From Aliiroseovarius salicola (lineage in GTDB: Bacteria > Pseudomonadota > Alphaproteobacteria > Rhodobacterales > Rhodobacteraceae), in the NCBI RefSeq assembly GCF_027891095.1, contig NZ_JAQIIO010000002.1:124001-188000 (forward strand): DNA of 64,000 bases. The letters run 5' to 3'. Below, piece by piece: positions 44,280 through 53,158 of the stretch (the first letter of the stretch is position 1; each line of letters starts with the position of its first letter). Position numbers and translations under genes: made by a program. The notes under the pieces were generated by a model. The model was given only the letters and a program-made list of their open reading frames with translations. It searched no databases and was not told where the DNA came from.

Positions 44280-44337
44280 TTTTTTCTTGCCTCAAATACC
44301 TTGGGGTGAGGACGAAGTCCGAGGGGCAGCGCCCCTT
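44280..44337 (-). repeat. Dispersed two-hairpin element, copy G
   Basis: On the - strand: GGGGC-gct-GCCCC hairpin, GGAC-ttc-GTCC hairpin, TCACCCCAAGGTATTT, GAGGCAAGAAAAAAG. With copy F it forms an inverted repeat with 26-nt arms (44236-44261 and 44281-44306) that differ at three positions. Confidence 0.85.
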
Positions 44338-44387
44338 TATCGCACGCTTCGGATTGTCGGAACGGGGTTAATGGGGCAGGGTTGGGC

Positions 44388-44846
44388 ATGTTGTACATGT
44401 CTGTTCAATCTCCTGTCGGTTCGCTTGTTCTTCATGAGGAGGACGGGGCGATCACGCGTTTAACCTGGGGAGATGCGCCTGCGGAAGATGACAGCTCGCT
44501 TTTGCGTGAGGCTCGCGCACAGCTTGCCGCGTATTTTGAGGGGGATCTAACCCGGTTTGATTTGCCACTGCGTGTTATGGGGTCTGAGTTCCAGCGCGCG
44601 GTCTGTGATGCCATGTCTGCCATTCCATATGGGGAGACGCTGACTTATGGCGAGATCGCGAAGCTCACCGGCAATTCTGCACAGGCCGTTGGCAACGCAT
44701 GTGGGGGAAATCCGATTCCGATCATCATTCCTTGTCACCGGGTGTTGGGAGCAGGGGGCAAGCTGGTCGGGTTTTCCGGCGCAGGTGGGGTTGAGACGAA
44801 AGTTCAGCTTTTACGCCTTGAAGGTGCCGCTGGATTGCTTATCTGA
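44388..44846 (+). CDS. ogt: Methylated-DNA-protein-cysteine methyltransferase
   Basis: 152 aa. It repairs O6-alkylguanine by moving the alkyl group to its own cysteine. The active site is IIPCHRVLGAGGKLVGFSGA, and the DNA-binding part holds IPYGETLTYGEIAKLTGN with QAVGNACGGNP. The short N-terminal domain and lack of Ada metal site make it Ogt-type. GGGCAGGG lies 6-8 nt before ATG 44388. A nearby TTG in frame is a less likely start. Confidence 0.92.
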   Translation: MLYMSVQSPVGSLVLHEEDGAITRLTWGDAPAEDDSSLLREARAQLAAYFEGDLTRFDLPLRVMGSEFQRAVCDAMSAIPYGETLTYGEIAKLTGNSAQAVGNACGGNPIPIIIPCHRVLGAGGKLVGFSGAGGVETKVQLLRLEGAAGLLI

Positions 44847-44897
44847 TGCCTTTGGCCTGCATTGAAAGACAGGCAATTGGGGATGACAGGAGACAAC

Positions 44898-45821
44898 ATG
44901 GCCGAGATCTTGAAGGTCAGCGGGCTGACCAAGACCTATGAGGGCGGGCATCAAGCCTTGAAAGGCGTAGATGTTTCCATCGAGGAAGGAGAGATTCTTG
45001 CGCTTCTGGGGCCCAATGGGGCGGGGAAAACGACCCTGATTTCAATTGTCTGCGGGATCTCTACGGCGACTTCGGGCACCATCACCGTTGGCGGGTATGA
45101 CCATGACCGTGACTTTCGCGCTGCCCGCGATCTGATTGGGCTTGTACCGCAGGAAATCAATCTGGAACCGTTTGAAACCGTGATGAACTCGGTGCGATTT
45201 TCGCGGGGCCTCTTTGGCAAGCCGCGGGACGACCAGCGGATTGAAGAGATCCTGAAGCTGCTCAGCCTTCATGACAAGAAAGACAACCGGATCATGACGC
45301 TGTCCGGCGGCATGAAGCGCCGGGTGCTGATCGCCAAGGCGCTTTGCCATGATCCGCGCATCCTGTTCCTTGATGAACCTACCGCGGGTGTGGACGTGGA
45401 GCTGCGCAAAGATATGTGGGAGATCGTGGCACGCCTTAAGGAAACCGGTGTGACCATCATCCTGACCACCCACTATATCGAAGAAGCCGAAGCAATGGCT
45501 GACCGGATTGGGGTGATCTCCAAGGGTGAAATCTTGTTGATTGAGGAAAAAGACGCGCTGATCAAACGGCTGGGCCGCAAGGAATTACAGATCGAGCTGT
45601 CCGCTCAGATTGATGAGCTGCCCAAGTCGCTTGCCGATAAAGACCTGCGACTGGAAAATGGCCATCTGGTCTACACCTATGACACGCAGGCAAACAGCAC
45701 CGGGATTACCGGGTTGCTGGCGGACCTGCGGGCAGCGGGATTGCATATGGTGGATCTGTCGACAAAGCAAAGTTCGCTTGAAGAAATCTTTGTGGACCTT
45801 GTGAAAGAGGGTGCAGCATGA
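44898..45821 (+). CDS. ABC-2 type transporter ATP-binding protein (YadG-like)
   Basis: 307 aa. Walker [14 protein letters not shown]-loop [13 protein letters not shown], signature [16 protein letters not shown], Walker [18 protein letters not shown] and switch His in [12 protein letters not shown]. The C-terminal 80 residues form the domain typical of the drug/lipid-exporter subgroup. GGAGA precedes ATG 44898. The permease follows with an ATGA overlap. The exported substrate is unknown. Confidence 0.9.
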   Translation: MAEILKVSGLTKTYEGGHQALKGVDVSIEEGEILALLGPNGAGKTTLISIVCGISTATSGTITVGGYDHDRDFRAARDLIGLVPQEINLEPFETVMNSVRFSRGLFGKPRDDQRIEEILKLLSLHDKKDNRIMTLSGGMKRRVLIAKALCHDPRILFLDEPTAGVDVELRKDMWEIVARLKETGVTIILTTHYIEEAEAMADRIGVISKGEILLIEEKDALIKRLGRKELQIELSAQIDELPKSLADKDLRLENGHLVYTYDTQANSTGITGLLADLRAAGLHMVDLSTKQSSLEEIFVDLVKEGAA

Positions 45822-46579
45822 ACTGGAATGCCATCAAAGCCATCTACCGGTTCGAAATGTCGCGCACATTTCGCACCTTGGCGCAGTCGGTTGTCTCCCC
45901 GGTCTTGTCCACTTCGCTTTACTTTGTGGTGTTTGGCGCGGCCATCGGGTCGCGGATCGATCAGGTTGAAGGCGTGAGCTATGGCGCTTTCATCGTGCCC
46001 GGCCTGATCATGCTGACGGTGCTCACGCAGGCGACATCCAACGCGAGTTTTGGGATCTATTTTCCGAAATTCATCGGTACGGTATACGAGCTCCTCTCCG
46101 CCCCGGTTTCGTTTGTCGAGATCGTGATCGGATATGTCGGGGCAGCGGCGACCAAGGCGCTGATGATCGGATTGATCATCCTTGCCACCGCGCATTTCTT
46201 CGTGGATCTGAACATAGCGCACCCGATCTGGATGCTCACCTTTCTCGTCATGACCTGTCTCAGCTTTGCACTATTGGGCTTTATCATCGGAATTTGGGCC
46301 GGGAGTTTTGAGCAACTGCAACTGGTTCCACTGCTGGTCATCACCCCACTCGTCTTTCTTGGAGGGTCGTTTTATTCGATCTCCATGCTGCCCCCCATTT
46401 GGCAGACCGTGACGCTGTTTAACCCGGTTGTTTACCTGATCTCCGGCTTCCGCTGGGCGTTTTTCGACGTGGCGGATGTGTCGCTGTTCTGGTCCGTAGC
46501 AGCGATCATCGGTTTCATGACCGCGTGCCTTCTGGCCATTGGCTGGATCTTCCGCACAGGTTGGAGGCTGCGCAGCTGA
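45818..46579 (+). CDS. ABC-2 type transporter permease (YadH-like)
   Basis: 253 aa with six transmembrane helices: from [20 protein letters not shown] to the last one near [15 protein letters not shown]. The block [21 protein letters not shown]-type region ([18 protein letters not shown]) and [19 protein letters not shown] are typical of ABC-2 permeases. It overlaps the ATPase gene by 4 bp and forms an exporter with it. Confidence 0.9.
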   Translation: MNWNAIKAIYRFEMSRTFRTLAQSVVSPVLSTSLYFVVFGAAIGSRIDQVEGVSYGAFIVPGLIMLTVLTQATSNASFGIYFPKFIGTVYELLSAPVSFVEIVIGYVGAAATKALMIGLIILATAHFFVDLNIAHPIWMLTFLVMTCLSFALLGFIIGIWAGSFEQLQLVPLLVITPLVFLGGSFYSISMLPPIWQTVTLFNPVVYLISGFRWAFFDVADVSLFWSVAAIIGFMTACLLAIGWIFRTGWRLRS

Positions 46580-46680
46580 GATCGGGCAGCGATCACAACG
46601 GATGACATCGGAAGCACAGCGGGGAGAAATGCCTTGCTCCTACCCTTGTGACCAGAAGGCAGGCAGATTACATCACCCCC

Positions 46681-47490
46681 ATGACAAATTCCGTGACAAA
46701 GCTGATCCCGTTTCTGAACCGCCCGCCCTCTGTTGCGGTGATCCGCCTTCAGGGCATGATCGCATCCGGCAACCGGGGCACGTTGAATGATGTGGCCTTG
46801 GCACCGATGATCGAGCGCGCCTTTCGCAAAGGCAAGCCTGCCGCCGTGGCGCTGGTGATCAATTCACCGGGAGGAAGCCCGGTGCAATCCAGCCTGATTG
46901 CTGCCCGCATTCGCCGCCTGTCGGCTGAGAAAGAAGTCCCCGTTGTTGCGTTCGTCGAGGATGTGGCAGCATCGGGCGGCTATTGGCTGGCCACCGCAGC
47001 AGATGAGATATTGGTAGATGAAAACTCGGTGCTTGGATCGATTGGCGTGATCTCAGCGAGTTTTGGTTTGACTGGCTTGATTGAGAAGCTTGGGGTGGAT
47101 CGACGGGTATACACTGCGGGTAAATCCAAATCACAGCTTGACCCGTTCCGCCCGGAAAACCCCGAGGACGTGGAAAGGCTTAAGGGAATTCTCGAGGATA
47201 TTCACGAGAACTTCAAAACACAGGTGACATCGCGTCGTAAAGACAAGCTTCCCGAAGGGGAGGATCTGTTCACGGGTGAGATCTGGCTGGGTCGCAAGGC
47301 GATCGAAAAAGGGCTCGCAGATGGGATCGGTCATCTGGTGCCGGTGATGAAAGAGCGTTTTGGCGATAAGGTGCGATTCCGGGTCTATGATGCCAAACGC
47401 GGCCTTCTTTCGCGCGTCGGCCTCAGCCTGATGAACGACACGCTGACCCAGATTGAGGAACGCGCTGAATTTGCGCGATTTGGACTGTGA
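46681..47490 (+). CDS. S49 family peptidase (SppA/SohB-like, short form)
   Basis: 269 aa, with start taken at ATG 46681. The single protease domain has VALVINSPGGSPVQSSLIAARI, the nucleophile Ser in EDVAASGGYWLATAA and the general-base Lys region YTAGKSKSQLDPFRP. No clear N-terminal transmembrane segment is present, unlike SppA/SohB, so it may be a soluble or peripherally bound form. Role in signal-peptide or membrane-protein clean-up is a family inference. Upstream GTG 46648 is an alternative start. Confidence 0.87.
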   Translation: MTNSVTKLIPFLNRPPSVAVIRLQGMIASGNRGTLNDVALAPMIERAFRKGKPAAVALVINSPGGSPVQSSLIAARIRRLSAEKEVPVVAFVEDVAASGGYWLATAADEILVDENSVLGSIGVISASFGLTGLIEKLGVDRRVYTAGKSKSQLDPFRPENPEDVERLKGILEDIHENFKTQVTSRRKDKLPEGEDLFTGEIWLGRKAIEKGLADGIGHLVPVMKERFGDKVRFRVYDAKRGLLSRVGLSLMNDTLTQIEERAEFARFGL

Positions 47491-47505
47491 TGGGGTGGTG
47501 TTGAC

Positions 47506-47682
47506 ATGGTGATCAAGATTGTTGTCCTGTTTCTGGTGGCGATGGGAGTTCTGGCCATGTTTGGCAAGCTTCGTTATCCGGGACAGAAACGTGTCGAAGC
47601 GATGAAATGCCCCCGTTGCGGGCGTTTTTTGCTGGGAAAATCCGCAAAGAAAAACGGATGTGATTGCAAGGGAAAGGGCTAA
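47506..47682 (+). CDS. 58-residue membrane-anchored zinc-ribbon miniprotein
   Basis: 58 aa. One transmembrane helix (about residues 2-20, KIVVLFLVAMGVLAMFG) is followed by a basic loop and four cysteines: CPRCG at 35-39 and CDC at 52-54, which could bind zinc, and a KGKG end. The frame lies tightly between the S49 peptidase gene (15 bp) and the antiporter gene (3 bp), which supports a real gene. Short proteins of this shape occur in Rhodobacterales; the function is unknown. Confidence 0.7.
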   Translation: MVIKIVVLFLVAMGVLAMFGKLRYPGQKRVEAMKCPRCGRFLLGKSAKKNGCDCKGKG

Positions 47683-47685
47683 GCC

Positions 47686-48657
47686 TTGGATCTGATTTTT
47701 GCGGCCCTTGGCCTGATCATTCTTCTTTTGGCGGGCGACAGCTTGGTGCGGGGCGCGGTGAACCTGTCGCTGCGCCTTGGGGTACCTGCACTTATTGTCT
47801 CGTTGACGATTGTGGCCTTTGGCACCTCTGCGCCCGAGCTTCTGATTTCCGTGCAGGCTATCATGGAAGGCGTTCCGGGGCTGGCGTTGGGGAATGTGGT
47901 GGGGTCGAACACCGCCAATATCCTTCTGGTGCTTGGTGTGCCGGCTTTGATGCGCGGCTTGTCGACTGGGGCCTGTGACACGCGCAAAAGCTATGTGCAG
48001 ATGATGGCGGCCTCGATCCTGTTTCTGTTTGTCTGTTTCAACGGGGTCATCACCTGGGTGCAGGGGCTTGTGCTTCTTGCGGTTCTTGGCCTGATTTTGT
48101 TCTCGGCCTTTAAAGACGCGATGTGTCACCGCCGCGCCTGCAAGGAAGGTGAGGCGGCAATTGACAACGACGATGAGGAAGAAGAAGTTGAGGGGGCGGA
48201 CCCCGACATGGCGTGGTGGAAAGTCATCCTGTTCCTCGCACTGGGTTTGATCGGCCTGCCTTTGGGGGCAGATCTTCTGGTGGATGCCTCGACCAATATC
48301 GCCCGATCCATGGGGGTGACGGAAACCGTGATCGGCCTGACCCTCGTGGCACTTGGAACGTCGCTGCCTGAACTTGCCACAACCGTGATGGCGGCCCTGC
48401 GAAATCAGGCTGAAGTGGCGCTTGGCAATGTGATCGGCTCGAACATGTTCAACCTCTTGGCCATCATCGGCGTTGCCTCGCTGGTGGGTCCAATTCCTGT
48501 TGAGCCCGGTATCTTGCAGTTTGATATCTGGGTCATGCTCGCCGCGTCTGCGATGCTTGCGCCATTTGTGTTCTGGAAATGGCATATGGGTCGGATTTGG
48601 GGTGGGGTTCTGGCTGTGCTTTATCTGGTCTATGTTTCGGTGGTGCTGGTTCACTAA
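47686..48657 (+). CDS. Calcium/sodium antiporter (CaCA, YrbG-like)
   Basis: 323 aa with ten transmembrane segments in two homologous halves. The ion-binding alpha repeats are VAFGTSAPELLISVQA with GNVVGSNTANILLVLG, and VALGTSLPELATTVMA with GNVIGSNMFNLLAIIG. The central cytoplasmic loop is very acidic (DNDDEEEEVEG), possibly a Ca sensor. The start is TTG at 47686, 3 bp after the miniprotein; GGAAAGGG lies 8 nt before. Confidence 0.92.
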   Translation: MDLIFAALGLIILLLAGDSLVRGAVNLSLRLGVPALIVSLTIVAFGTSAPELLISVQAIMEGVPGLALGNVVGSNTANILLVLGVPALMRGLSTGACDTRKSYVQMMAASILFLFVCFNGVITWVQGLVLLAVLGLILFSAFKDAMCHRRACKEGEAAIDNDDEEEEVEGADPDMAWWKVILFLALGLIGLPLGADLLVDASTNIARSMGVTETVIGLTLVALGTSLPELATTVMAALRNQAEVALGNVIGSNMFNLLAIIGVASLVGPIPVEPGILQFDIWVMLAASAMLAPFVFWKWHMGRIWGGVLAVLYLVYVSVVLVH

Positions 48658-48683
48658 GAACCGGCGCAACGCAGGAGGGTGCC

Positions 48684-49478
48684 ATGACGAAACGTGCATT
48701 GGTGACAGGGGCAGGCGCGCGTCTGGGCCGAGCGATGGCCTTGGAGCTGGCGCGTCAGGGTCATGACGTGGCAGTGCATTATGCCTCTTCTGCGGAAGGT
48801 GCCGAAAAAACCGCTGAGATGATCCGCGACATGGGCCGGACGGCGGTAACACTACAGGCAGATCTGCTGGATATGGAAGCAGCCGAAGCACTTGTCCCGA
48901 AGGCCGCCGATGTATTGGGTGGGCCGCTTACCGTTCTCGTCAACAACGCGTCTGTCTTTGAATACGATAATATCCAGACCGCCACTCAGGAGAGGTGGGA
49001 TCGCCATATCAACTCCAATCTGCGTGCGCCGTTTTTCATGATCCAGGCCTTTGCCGCACAGGTGCCTGACGCGGTTCTGGATGAGAATGACGAACCCGAG
49101 GCGCAGGCGTTGGTAGTCAATATGGTTGATCAACGGGTCAAGAAGCTGACGCCGGAATTCATGACCTACACACTCGCCAAAGCTGGCTTGTGGACGCTGA
49201 CCCAAACCGCGGCTCAGGGGCTTGCGCCTCATGTGCGGGTGAACGCAATTGCCCCCGGTCCGACATTGATCGGGCATCGTCAATCAGAAGCGCATTTCGC
49301 GGCCCAACGGACCGGAACGGTGCTGGGCCGCGGAGCAGGGGCCGAGGACATCGTTGCCGCCTTTTCCTACCTGTTGAACGCCCCTTCTGTAACCGGGCAA
49401 ATTATTGCCGTTGATGGGGGGCAGCATCTGGGTTGGAGAACTCCGGATATTCGTGGCGTCGAGACGAAATCCTCTTAA
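48684..49478 (+). CDS. SDR oxidoreductase, pteridine reductase (FolM)-like
   Basis: 264 aa. The nucleotide loop VTGAGARLGRAMALELA has the A-R-L-G-R form typical of pteridine reductases. The active site is D-Y-K like PTR1/FolM: Asp replaces Ser in VVNMVDQRVKKL, with Y and K in MTYTLAKAGLW. AGGAGG precedes ATG 48684. The proximity to moaD/moaE and uvrC is notable, but a pterin role is inferred from the motif only. Confidence 0.8.
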   Translation: MTKRALVTGAGARLGRAMALELARQGHDVAVHYASSAEGAEKTAEMIRDMGRTAVTLQADLLDMEAAEALVPKAADVLGGPLTVLVNNASVFEYDNIQTATQERWDRHINSNLRAPFFMIQAFAAQVPDAVLDENDEPEAQALVVNMVDQRVKKLTPEFMTYTLAKAGLWTLTQTAAQGLAPHVRVNAIAPGPTLIGHRQSEAHFAAQRTGTVLGRGAGAEDIVAAFSYLLNAPSVTGQIIAVDGGQHLGWRTPDIRGVETKSS

Positions 49479-49509
49479 TCCACCAGAAAATGAGGGGGCA
49501 CTGCGATAA

Positions 49510-49639
49510 GTTGTACACCTGTTCAATTTATCGCCTGGGTAAATTGTTTTTTTTGCAATAAAATCATGACTTTACCAAATGTTCATATTTTTATCGTTCA
49601 AAAACAGCAGGTTGCAATATTGCCTAAAAAATAGGCAAA
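49510..49639. promoter_or_regulatory. AT-rich upstream region of uvrC with palindromes
   Basis: The 304-bp gap 49479-49782 is AT-rich. It holds GTTG-N7-GTTC (49510-49524), one base from the alphaproteobacterial LexA box GTTC-N7-GTTC, a GCAATATTGC palindrome (49615-49624) and TTGCCTA-aaaaa-TAGGCAA (49621-49639). These are operator-like; no gene is seen in the gap. Confidence 0.4.
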
Positions 49640-49698
49640 CTGACAAACGTGGCTAAAAACAAGGGAAAACCGCACGCCAAGGGAACAAATCCTCAGAC

Positions 49699-49716
49699 TT
49701 ATCCACAGAATTTGTG
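49699..49716 (+). promoter_or_regulatory. Perfect DnaA-box sequence with inverted repeat upstream of uvrC
   Basis: TTATCCACA (49699-49707) matches the DnaA box exactly and continues as CCACAGAATTTGTGG, an inverted repeat. It is closely related to the site at 22548-22567 before lolC. Confidence 0.5.
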
Positions 49717-49782
49717 GGCATGTTTCCTATTGCTTCGTGACCGTTAAGATTGCAGCCAAGTAGAGAATCGCAAAGGACGCAT

Positions 49783-51681
49783 ATGAGCACGGATCAGCCG
49801 AGCAAAACTTCAGGCACCAAGGAAAAGCCCATCCCAACGGGCCATGCGGTGATCCAGTCTTACCTGCGTCTTCTCGATGGGGCGCCGGGGGTTTACCGAA
49901 TGCTCGATGAGAAAGGGCGCGTGCTCTATGTTGGCAAGGCCCGCAACCTGAAGAAACGTGTCTCGAACTATGCCAAACCCACGGGGCATACCGCGCGAAT
50001 TGCGCGCATGATCAGCCAGACCGCCTCGATGATGTTTCTGACAACAAAGACAGAAACAGAGGCGCTGCTCTTGGAGCAGAACCTAATCAAACAGTTAAAA
50101 CCGCATTTCAATGTGTTACTGCGGGATGACAAGTCGTTCCCGAATATCCTTGTCACCGATCACGAGTTTCCAATGATCAAGAAACACCGGGGCGCGCGGA
50201 AGGAAAAAGGGCAGTATTTCGGCCCCTTCGCCAGCGCCGATGCGGTGAACCGGACGCTCAATCAGCTGCAAAAGGTGTTTCTGTTGCGCAATTGCTCGGA
50301 TGCGATGTTCGACAGTCGGACCCGGCCCTGTTTGCAATACCAGATCAAACGCTGCGCGGGGCCGTGTGTAGATCGGGTAAGCCGCGAAGACTATGCGGGA
50401 TTGGTCAAAGAGGCGCAGGATTTTCTAGCCGGGCGCACCACCAAGATGCAGGAGGATCTGGCCGCCGAGATGCAGGCCGCCTCTGCTGCGATGGAATTTG
50501 AACGGGCTGCGATAATTCGCGATCGAATCAAAGCGCTTACTCAGGTGCAGCAATCGCAGGGCATCAACCCACGCGGTGTGGGAGAGGCGGATGTGATCGC
50601 CTTGCATATGGAAGGCGGGCAGGCCTGTGTGCAGGTCTTTTTCATCCGGGCGCATCAGAACTGGGGCAACCGTGATTTCTATCCGCGGGTAGGTAATGGC
50701 AAGGATGCGGTCAGCGCAGGCGAGGTGCTACAGGCCTTTGTGGGTCAGTTCTACGACCAGAAAGAACCGCCGCGTTTGATCCTTCTGTCCGATCCGCTCG
50801 ACGATCAGGATCTGATGGAAGAGGCACTGACTGAGAAACTGGGTCGCAAGGTCGAGATTGCCGTGCCGCTCCGGGGTGAAAAGTCCGATCTGGTGGCGGG
50901 CGCGCAAAGGAATGCCCGCGAAAGCCTTGGTCGCAAGATGGCGGAAAGCGCCACGCAGGTGCGGCTGCTCAAGGGAGTGGCCGAGGCATTTGATCTCGAT
51001 GCCCCGCCGGCGCGGATCGAAGTCTATGACAACTCGCATATTCAGGGCGCACATGCGGTAGGTGCGATGATCGTCGCAGGCCCCGAAGGTTTCATGAAAA
51101 GCCAGTATCGCAAGTTCAACATCAAGGGTGAGGACCTCACCCCCGGTGATGACTTCGGCATGATGAAAGAGGTGCTGACCCGCCGGTTCAAACGGCTTTT
51201 GAAAGAAGACCCGGATCGCGAAGAGGGGCATTGGCCAGATCTGCTGCTTATCGATGGCGGGGCCGGGCAAGTGAGCGCTGTGCATGAGATCATGGAAGAG
51301 ATGGGCGTGACCGACATTCCCATGATTGGCGTGGCCAAAGGTGTGGACCGCGACCACGGCAAAGAGGAATTCCACCGACGGAATCAACGCCCCTTCGCGT
51401 TGAAACGAAATGATCCCGTTCTTTATTTCATCCAACGGATGCGCGACGAGGCACACCGTTTTGCCATCGGCACCCATCGGGCCAAGCGCGCCAAGGCGCA
51501 AGGGGCGACCCCGCTTGACGATGTGCCCGGCGTGGGAGCGGCGCGCAAACGCGCGCTTCTGTCCCATTTCGGCTCGGCCAAGGCCGTCAGTCGTGCAGGG
51601 TTGGAAGATCTCAAAGCTGTGGACGGGATTTCAGAAAGTCTTGCGGAAACCATTTATGGCTTCTTCCATGACAAGTCCTGA
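49783..51681 (+). CDS. uvrC: Excinuclease ABC subunit C
   Basis: 632 aa. UvrC cuts on both sides of a lesion bound by UvrA/B. The GIY-YIG nuclease opens with [20 protein letters not shown] (residues 35-55) and ARNLKKRV; the UvrBC domain follows; the RNase H-like nuclease has [16 protein letters not shown] and [16 protein letters not shown]; the tail is a helix-hairpin-helix pair ([20 protein letters not shown]). AAAGGA precedes ATG 49783. pgsA follows after 18 bp. Confidence 0.95.
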   Translation: MSTDQPSKTSGTKEKPIPTGHAVIQSYLRLLDGAPGVYRMLDEKGRVLYVGKARNLKKRVSNYAKPTGHTARIARMISQTASMMFLTTKTETEALLLEQNLIKQLKPHFNVLLRDDKSFPNILVTDHEFPMIKKHRGARKEKGQYFGPFASADAVNRTLNQLQKVFLLRNCSDAMFDSRTRPCLQYQIKRCAGPCVDRVSREDYAGLVKEAQDFLAGRTTKMQEDLAAEMQAASAAMEFERAAIIRDRIKALTQVQQSQGINPRGVGEADVIALHMEGGQACVQVFFIRAHQNWGNRDFYPRVGNGKDAVSAGEVLQAFVGQFYDQKEPPRLILLSDPLDDQDLMEEALTEKLGRKVEIAVPLRGEKSDLVAGAQRNARESLGRKMAESATQVRLLKGVAEAFDLDAPPARIEVYDNSHIQGAHAVGAMIVAGPEGFMKSQYRKFNIKGEDLTPGDDFGMMKEVLTRRFKRLLKEDPDREEGHWPDLLLIDGGAGQVSAVHEIMEEMGVTDIPMIGVAKGVDRDHGKEEFHRRNQRPFALKRNDPVLYFIQRMRDEAHRFAIGTHRAKRAKAQGATPLDDVPGVGAARKRALLSHFGSAKAVSRAGLEDLKAVDGISESLAETIYGFFHDKS

Positions 51682-51699
51682 CGCGTTAAGGATAATCTC

Positions 51700-52371
51700 A
51701 TGAAATGGACCGTTCCAAATATCCTCACCATAGTCAGGCTGCTTGCGGCGCCTGCCTTGGCGATCATGTTTCTGTATTTCTCTCGCCCTTTGGCGGATTG
51801 GCTGGCGCTGATCCTGTTCCTTGGTGCGGCGATCACGGATTGGTTTGACGGCTATCTGGCCCGCTCCTGGGGCCAGGAAAGCAAGATTGGGGCGATGCTT
51901 GACCCGATTGCCGACAAGGCGATGGTGGTGGTCGCGCTGATGGTGATTGTCGGCTATTCCGACGCCTATTGGACCCCATGGCTGGTGCTGCCCGCCACGG
52001 TGATTCTGTTTCGGGAAGTGTTTGTCTCGGGGCTGCGCGAGTATCTTGGGGATACCGCTGGTACGCTCAAGGTCACAAAATTGGCCAAGTGGAAAACCAC
52101 GGCACAGATGGTGGCCATCGCGGTGCTGTTTTCGCGCGGGATTTTTGAACACCACCTTGTGATGGGCTCATTTGGCATGGATCAAACCATGTTCGATCAG
52201 ATCATGTTAGGCGAGATCGAAGATGAAATCGGCCTGCGCTGGTTCTTCCAAGGTATGATCTGGTCGGGGCGTGTTGGCCTGTGGTTGCTGTGGCTTGCGG
52301 GCCTGCTGACCCTGATCACCGGATGGGATTATTTCCGCAAGGCCCTGCCACATCTCAAGGAGGATGTGTGA
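51700..52371 (+). CDS. pgsA: CDP-diacylglycerol-glycerol-3-phosphate phosphatidyltransferase
   Basis: 223 aa inner-membrane enzyme that makes phosphatidylglycerolphosphate. The CDP-alcohol motif D-x2-D-G-x2-A-R-x8-G-x3-D-x3-D is present in TDWFDGYLARSWGQES and KIGAMLDPIADK. About six helices. The N-terminus MKWTVPNILTIVRLLAAP is typical of PgsA. Its stop overlaps the moaD start (TGATG). Confidence 0.94.
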   Translation: MKWTVPNILTIVRLLAAPALAIMFLYFSRPLADWLALILFLGAAITDWFDGYLARSWGQESKIGAMLDPIADKAMVVVALMVIVGYSDAYWTPWLVLPATVILFREVFVSGLREYLGDTAGTLKVTKLAKWKTTAQMVAIAVLFSRGIFEHHLVMGSFGMDQTMFDQIMLGEIEDEIGLRWFFQGMIWSGRVGLWLLWLAGLLTLITGWDYFRKALPHLKEDV

Positions 52372-52619
52372 TGATCGATGTAATGTATTTTGCCTGGGTG
52401 CGTGAACGCGTGGGCGAACCGCGTGAACAGGTGGACACGCAGGCTGTAACCGTATCCGATCTGGTGGATGAGCTGCGCGCGCGCGAACCGCGCTATGCCG
52501 AAGCCTTCAAAGACCTCTCGGCACTTCGCGTGGCATTGGATCAGGAACTGGCCGATTTCGACGCGCCTCTTTCCGGGGTGCGCGAAGTGGCATTTTTCCC
52601 ACCGATGACCGGTGGTTGA
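52371..52619 (+). CDS. moaD: Molybdopterin synthase small subunit MoaD
   Basis: 82 aa ubiquitin-like sulfur carrier. It ends in the required FFPPMTGG, whose last Gly is thiocarboxylated. N-terminal IDVMYFAWVRERVGEPREQV is typical. With MoaE it converts the precursor cPMP to molybdopterin. ATG 52371 overlaps the pgsA stop; moaE follows after 14 bp. Confidence 0.94.
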   Translation: MIDVMYFAWVRERVGEPREQVDTQAVTVSDLVDELRAREPRYAEAFKDLSALRVALDQELADFDAPLSGVREVAFFPPMTGG

Positions 52620-52633
52620 GATAGGGGGCTGAG

Positions 52634-53083
52634 ATGCCTGTTCGTGTTCAGACAGAAGAATTTGATCCCAGCGAAGAAATTCGGGGCTTTGGCCGGGGGC
52701 GTACCGATGTGGGTGCCGTGGTCAGCTTTACTGGTGTGGTGCGCGATGATGATGGGACACTCGACCGGATGGAGATCGAGCACTATCCCGGCATGACCCA
52801 AAAGGCGATCGAAGCGATGGTGGACCGCGCCACCGAACGGTGGGAGCTGGCCGATTGCCTTGTGATCCATCGCCACGGCGCGATGCGTCCCGGCGACCAG
52901 ATCATGATGGTGGCCACGGCGGCGAAGCACCGCGTGGCAGCATTTGAAGCCGCTGAATTCCTAATGGATTACCTGAAGTCCCGTGCACCCTTCTGGAAAA
53001 AAGAATTTACCTGCGCAGGCAAAACCTCGTGGGTCGATGCCAAGGTGAATGATGAAGAAGCGCTGAAACGCTGGGAGGAGTAG
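52634..53083 (+). CDS. moaE: Molybdopterin synthase large subunit MoaE
   Basis: 149 aa catalytic subunit. Family blocks: GAVVSFTGVVRDDDG, MEIEHYPGMTQKAIEAM, VIHRHGAMRPGDQIMMVA and the active Lys region DYLKSRAPFWKKEF. It works with the adjacent MoaD. A GGGGG-rich sequence precedes the ATG. moaA and moaC are not in the window. Confidence 0.95.
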   Translation: MPVRVQTEEFDPSEEIRGFGRGRTDVGAVVSFTGVVRDDDGTLDRMEIEHYPGMTQKAIEAMVDRATERWELADCLVIHRHGAMRPGDQIMMVATAAKHRVAAFEAAEFLMDYLKSRAPFWKKEFTCAGKTSWVDAKVNDEEALKRWEE

Positions 53084-53158
53084 GCGCGTGTTTCACAGCG
53101 CCATCGCGCATTGCTCGCCTGTCTCATGACAATGCTTTTACGCTCTGAAACTGGATGG

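Noticed and set aside
47501-47517. FNR-type site TTGAC..GATCAA
   Set aside because: Spacing and half-sites do not fit TTGAT-N4-ATCAA, and it lies over the start codon of the miniprotein gene.
47131-48891. Long open frame on the - strand (586 codons)
   Set aside because: It runs antisense to three well-supported genes, has His/Arg/Gln-rich composition typical of the reverse frame of GC-rich coding DNA and no recognisable domain.
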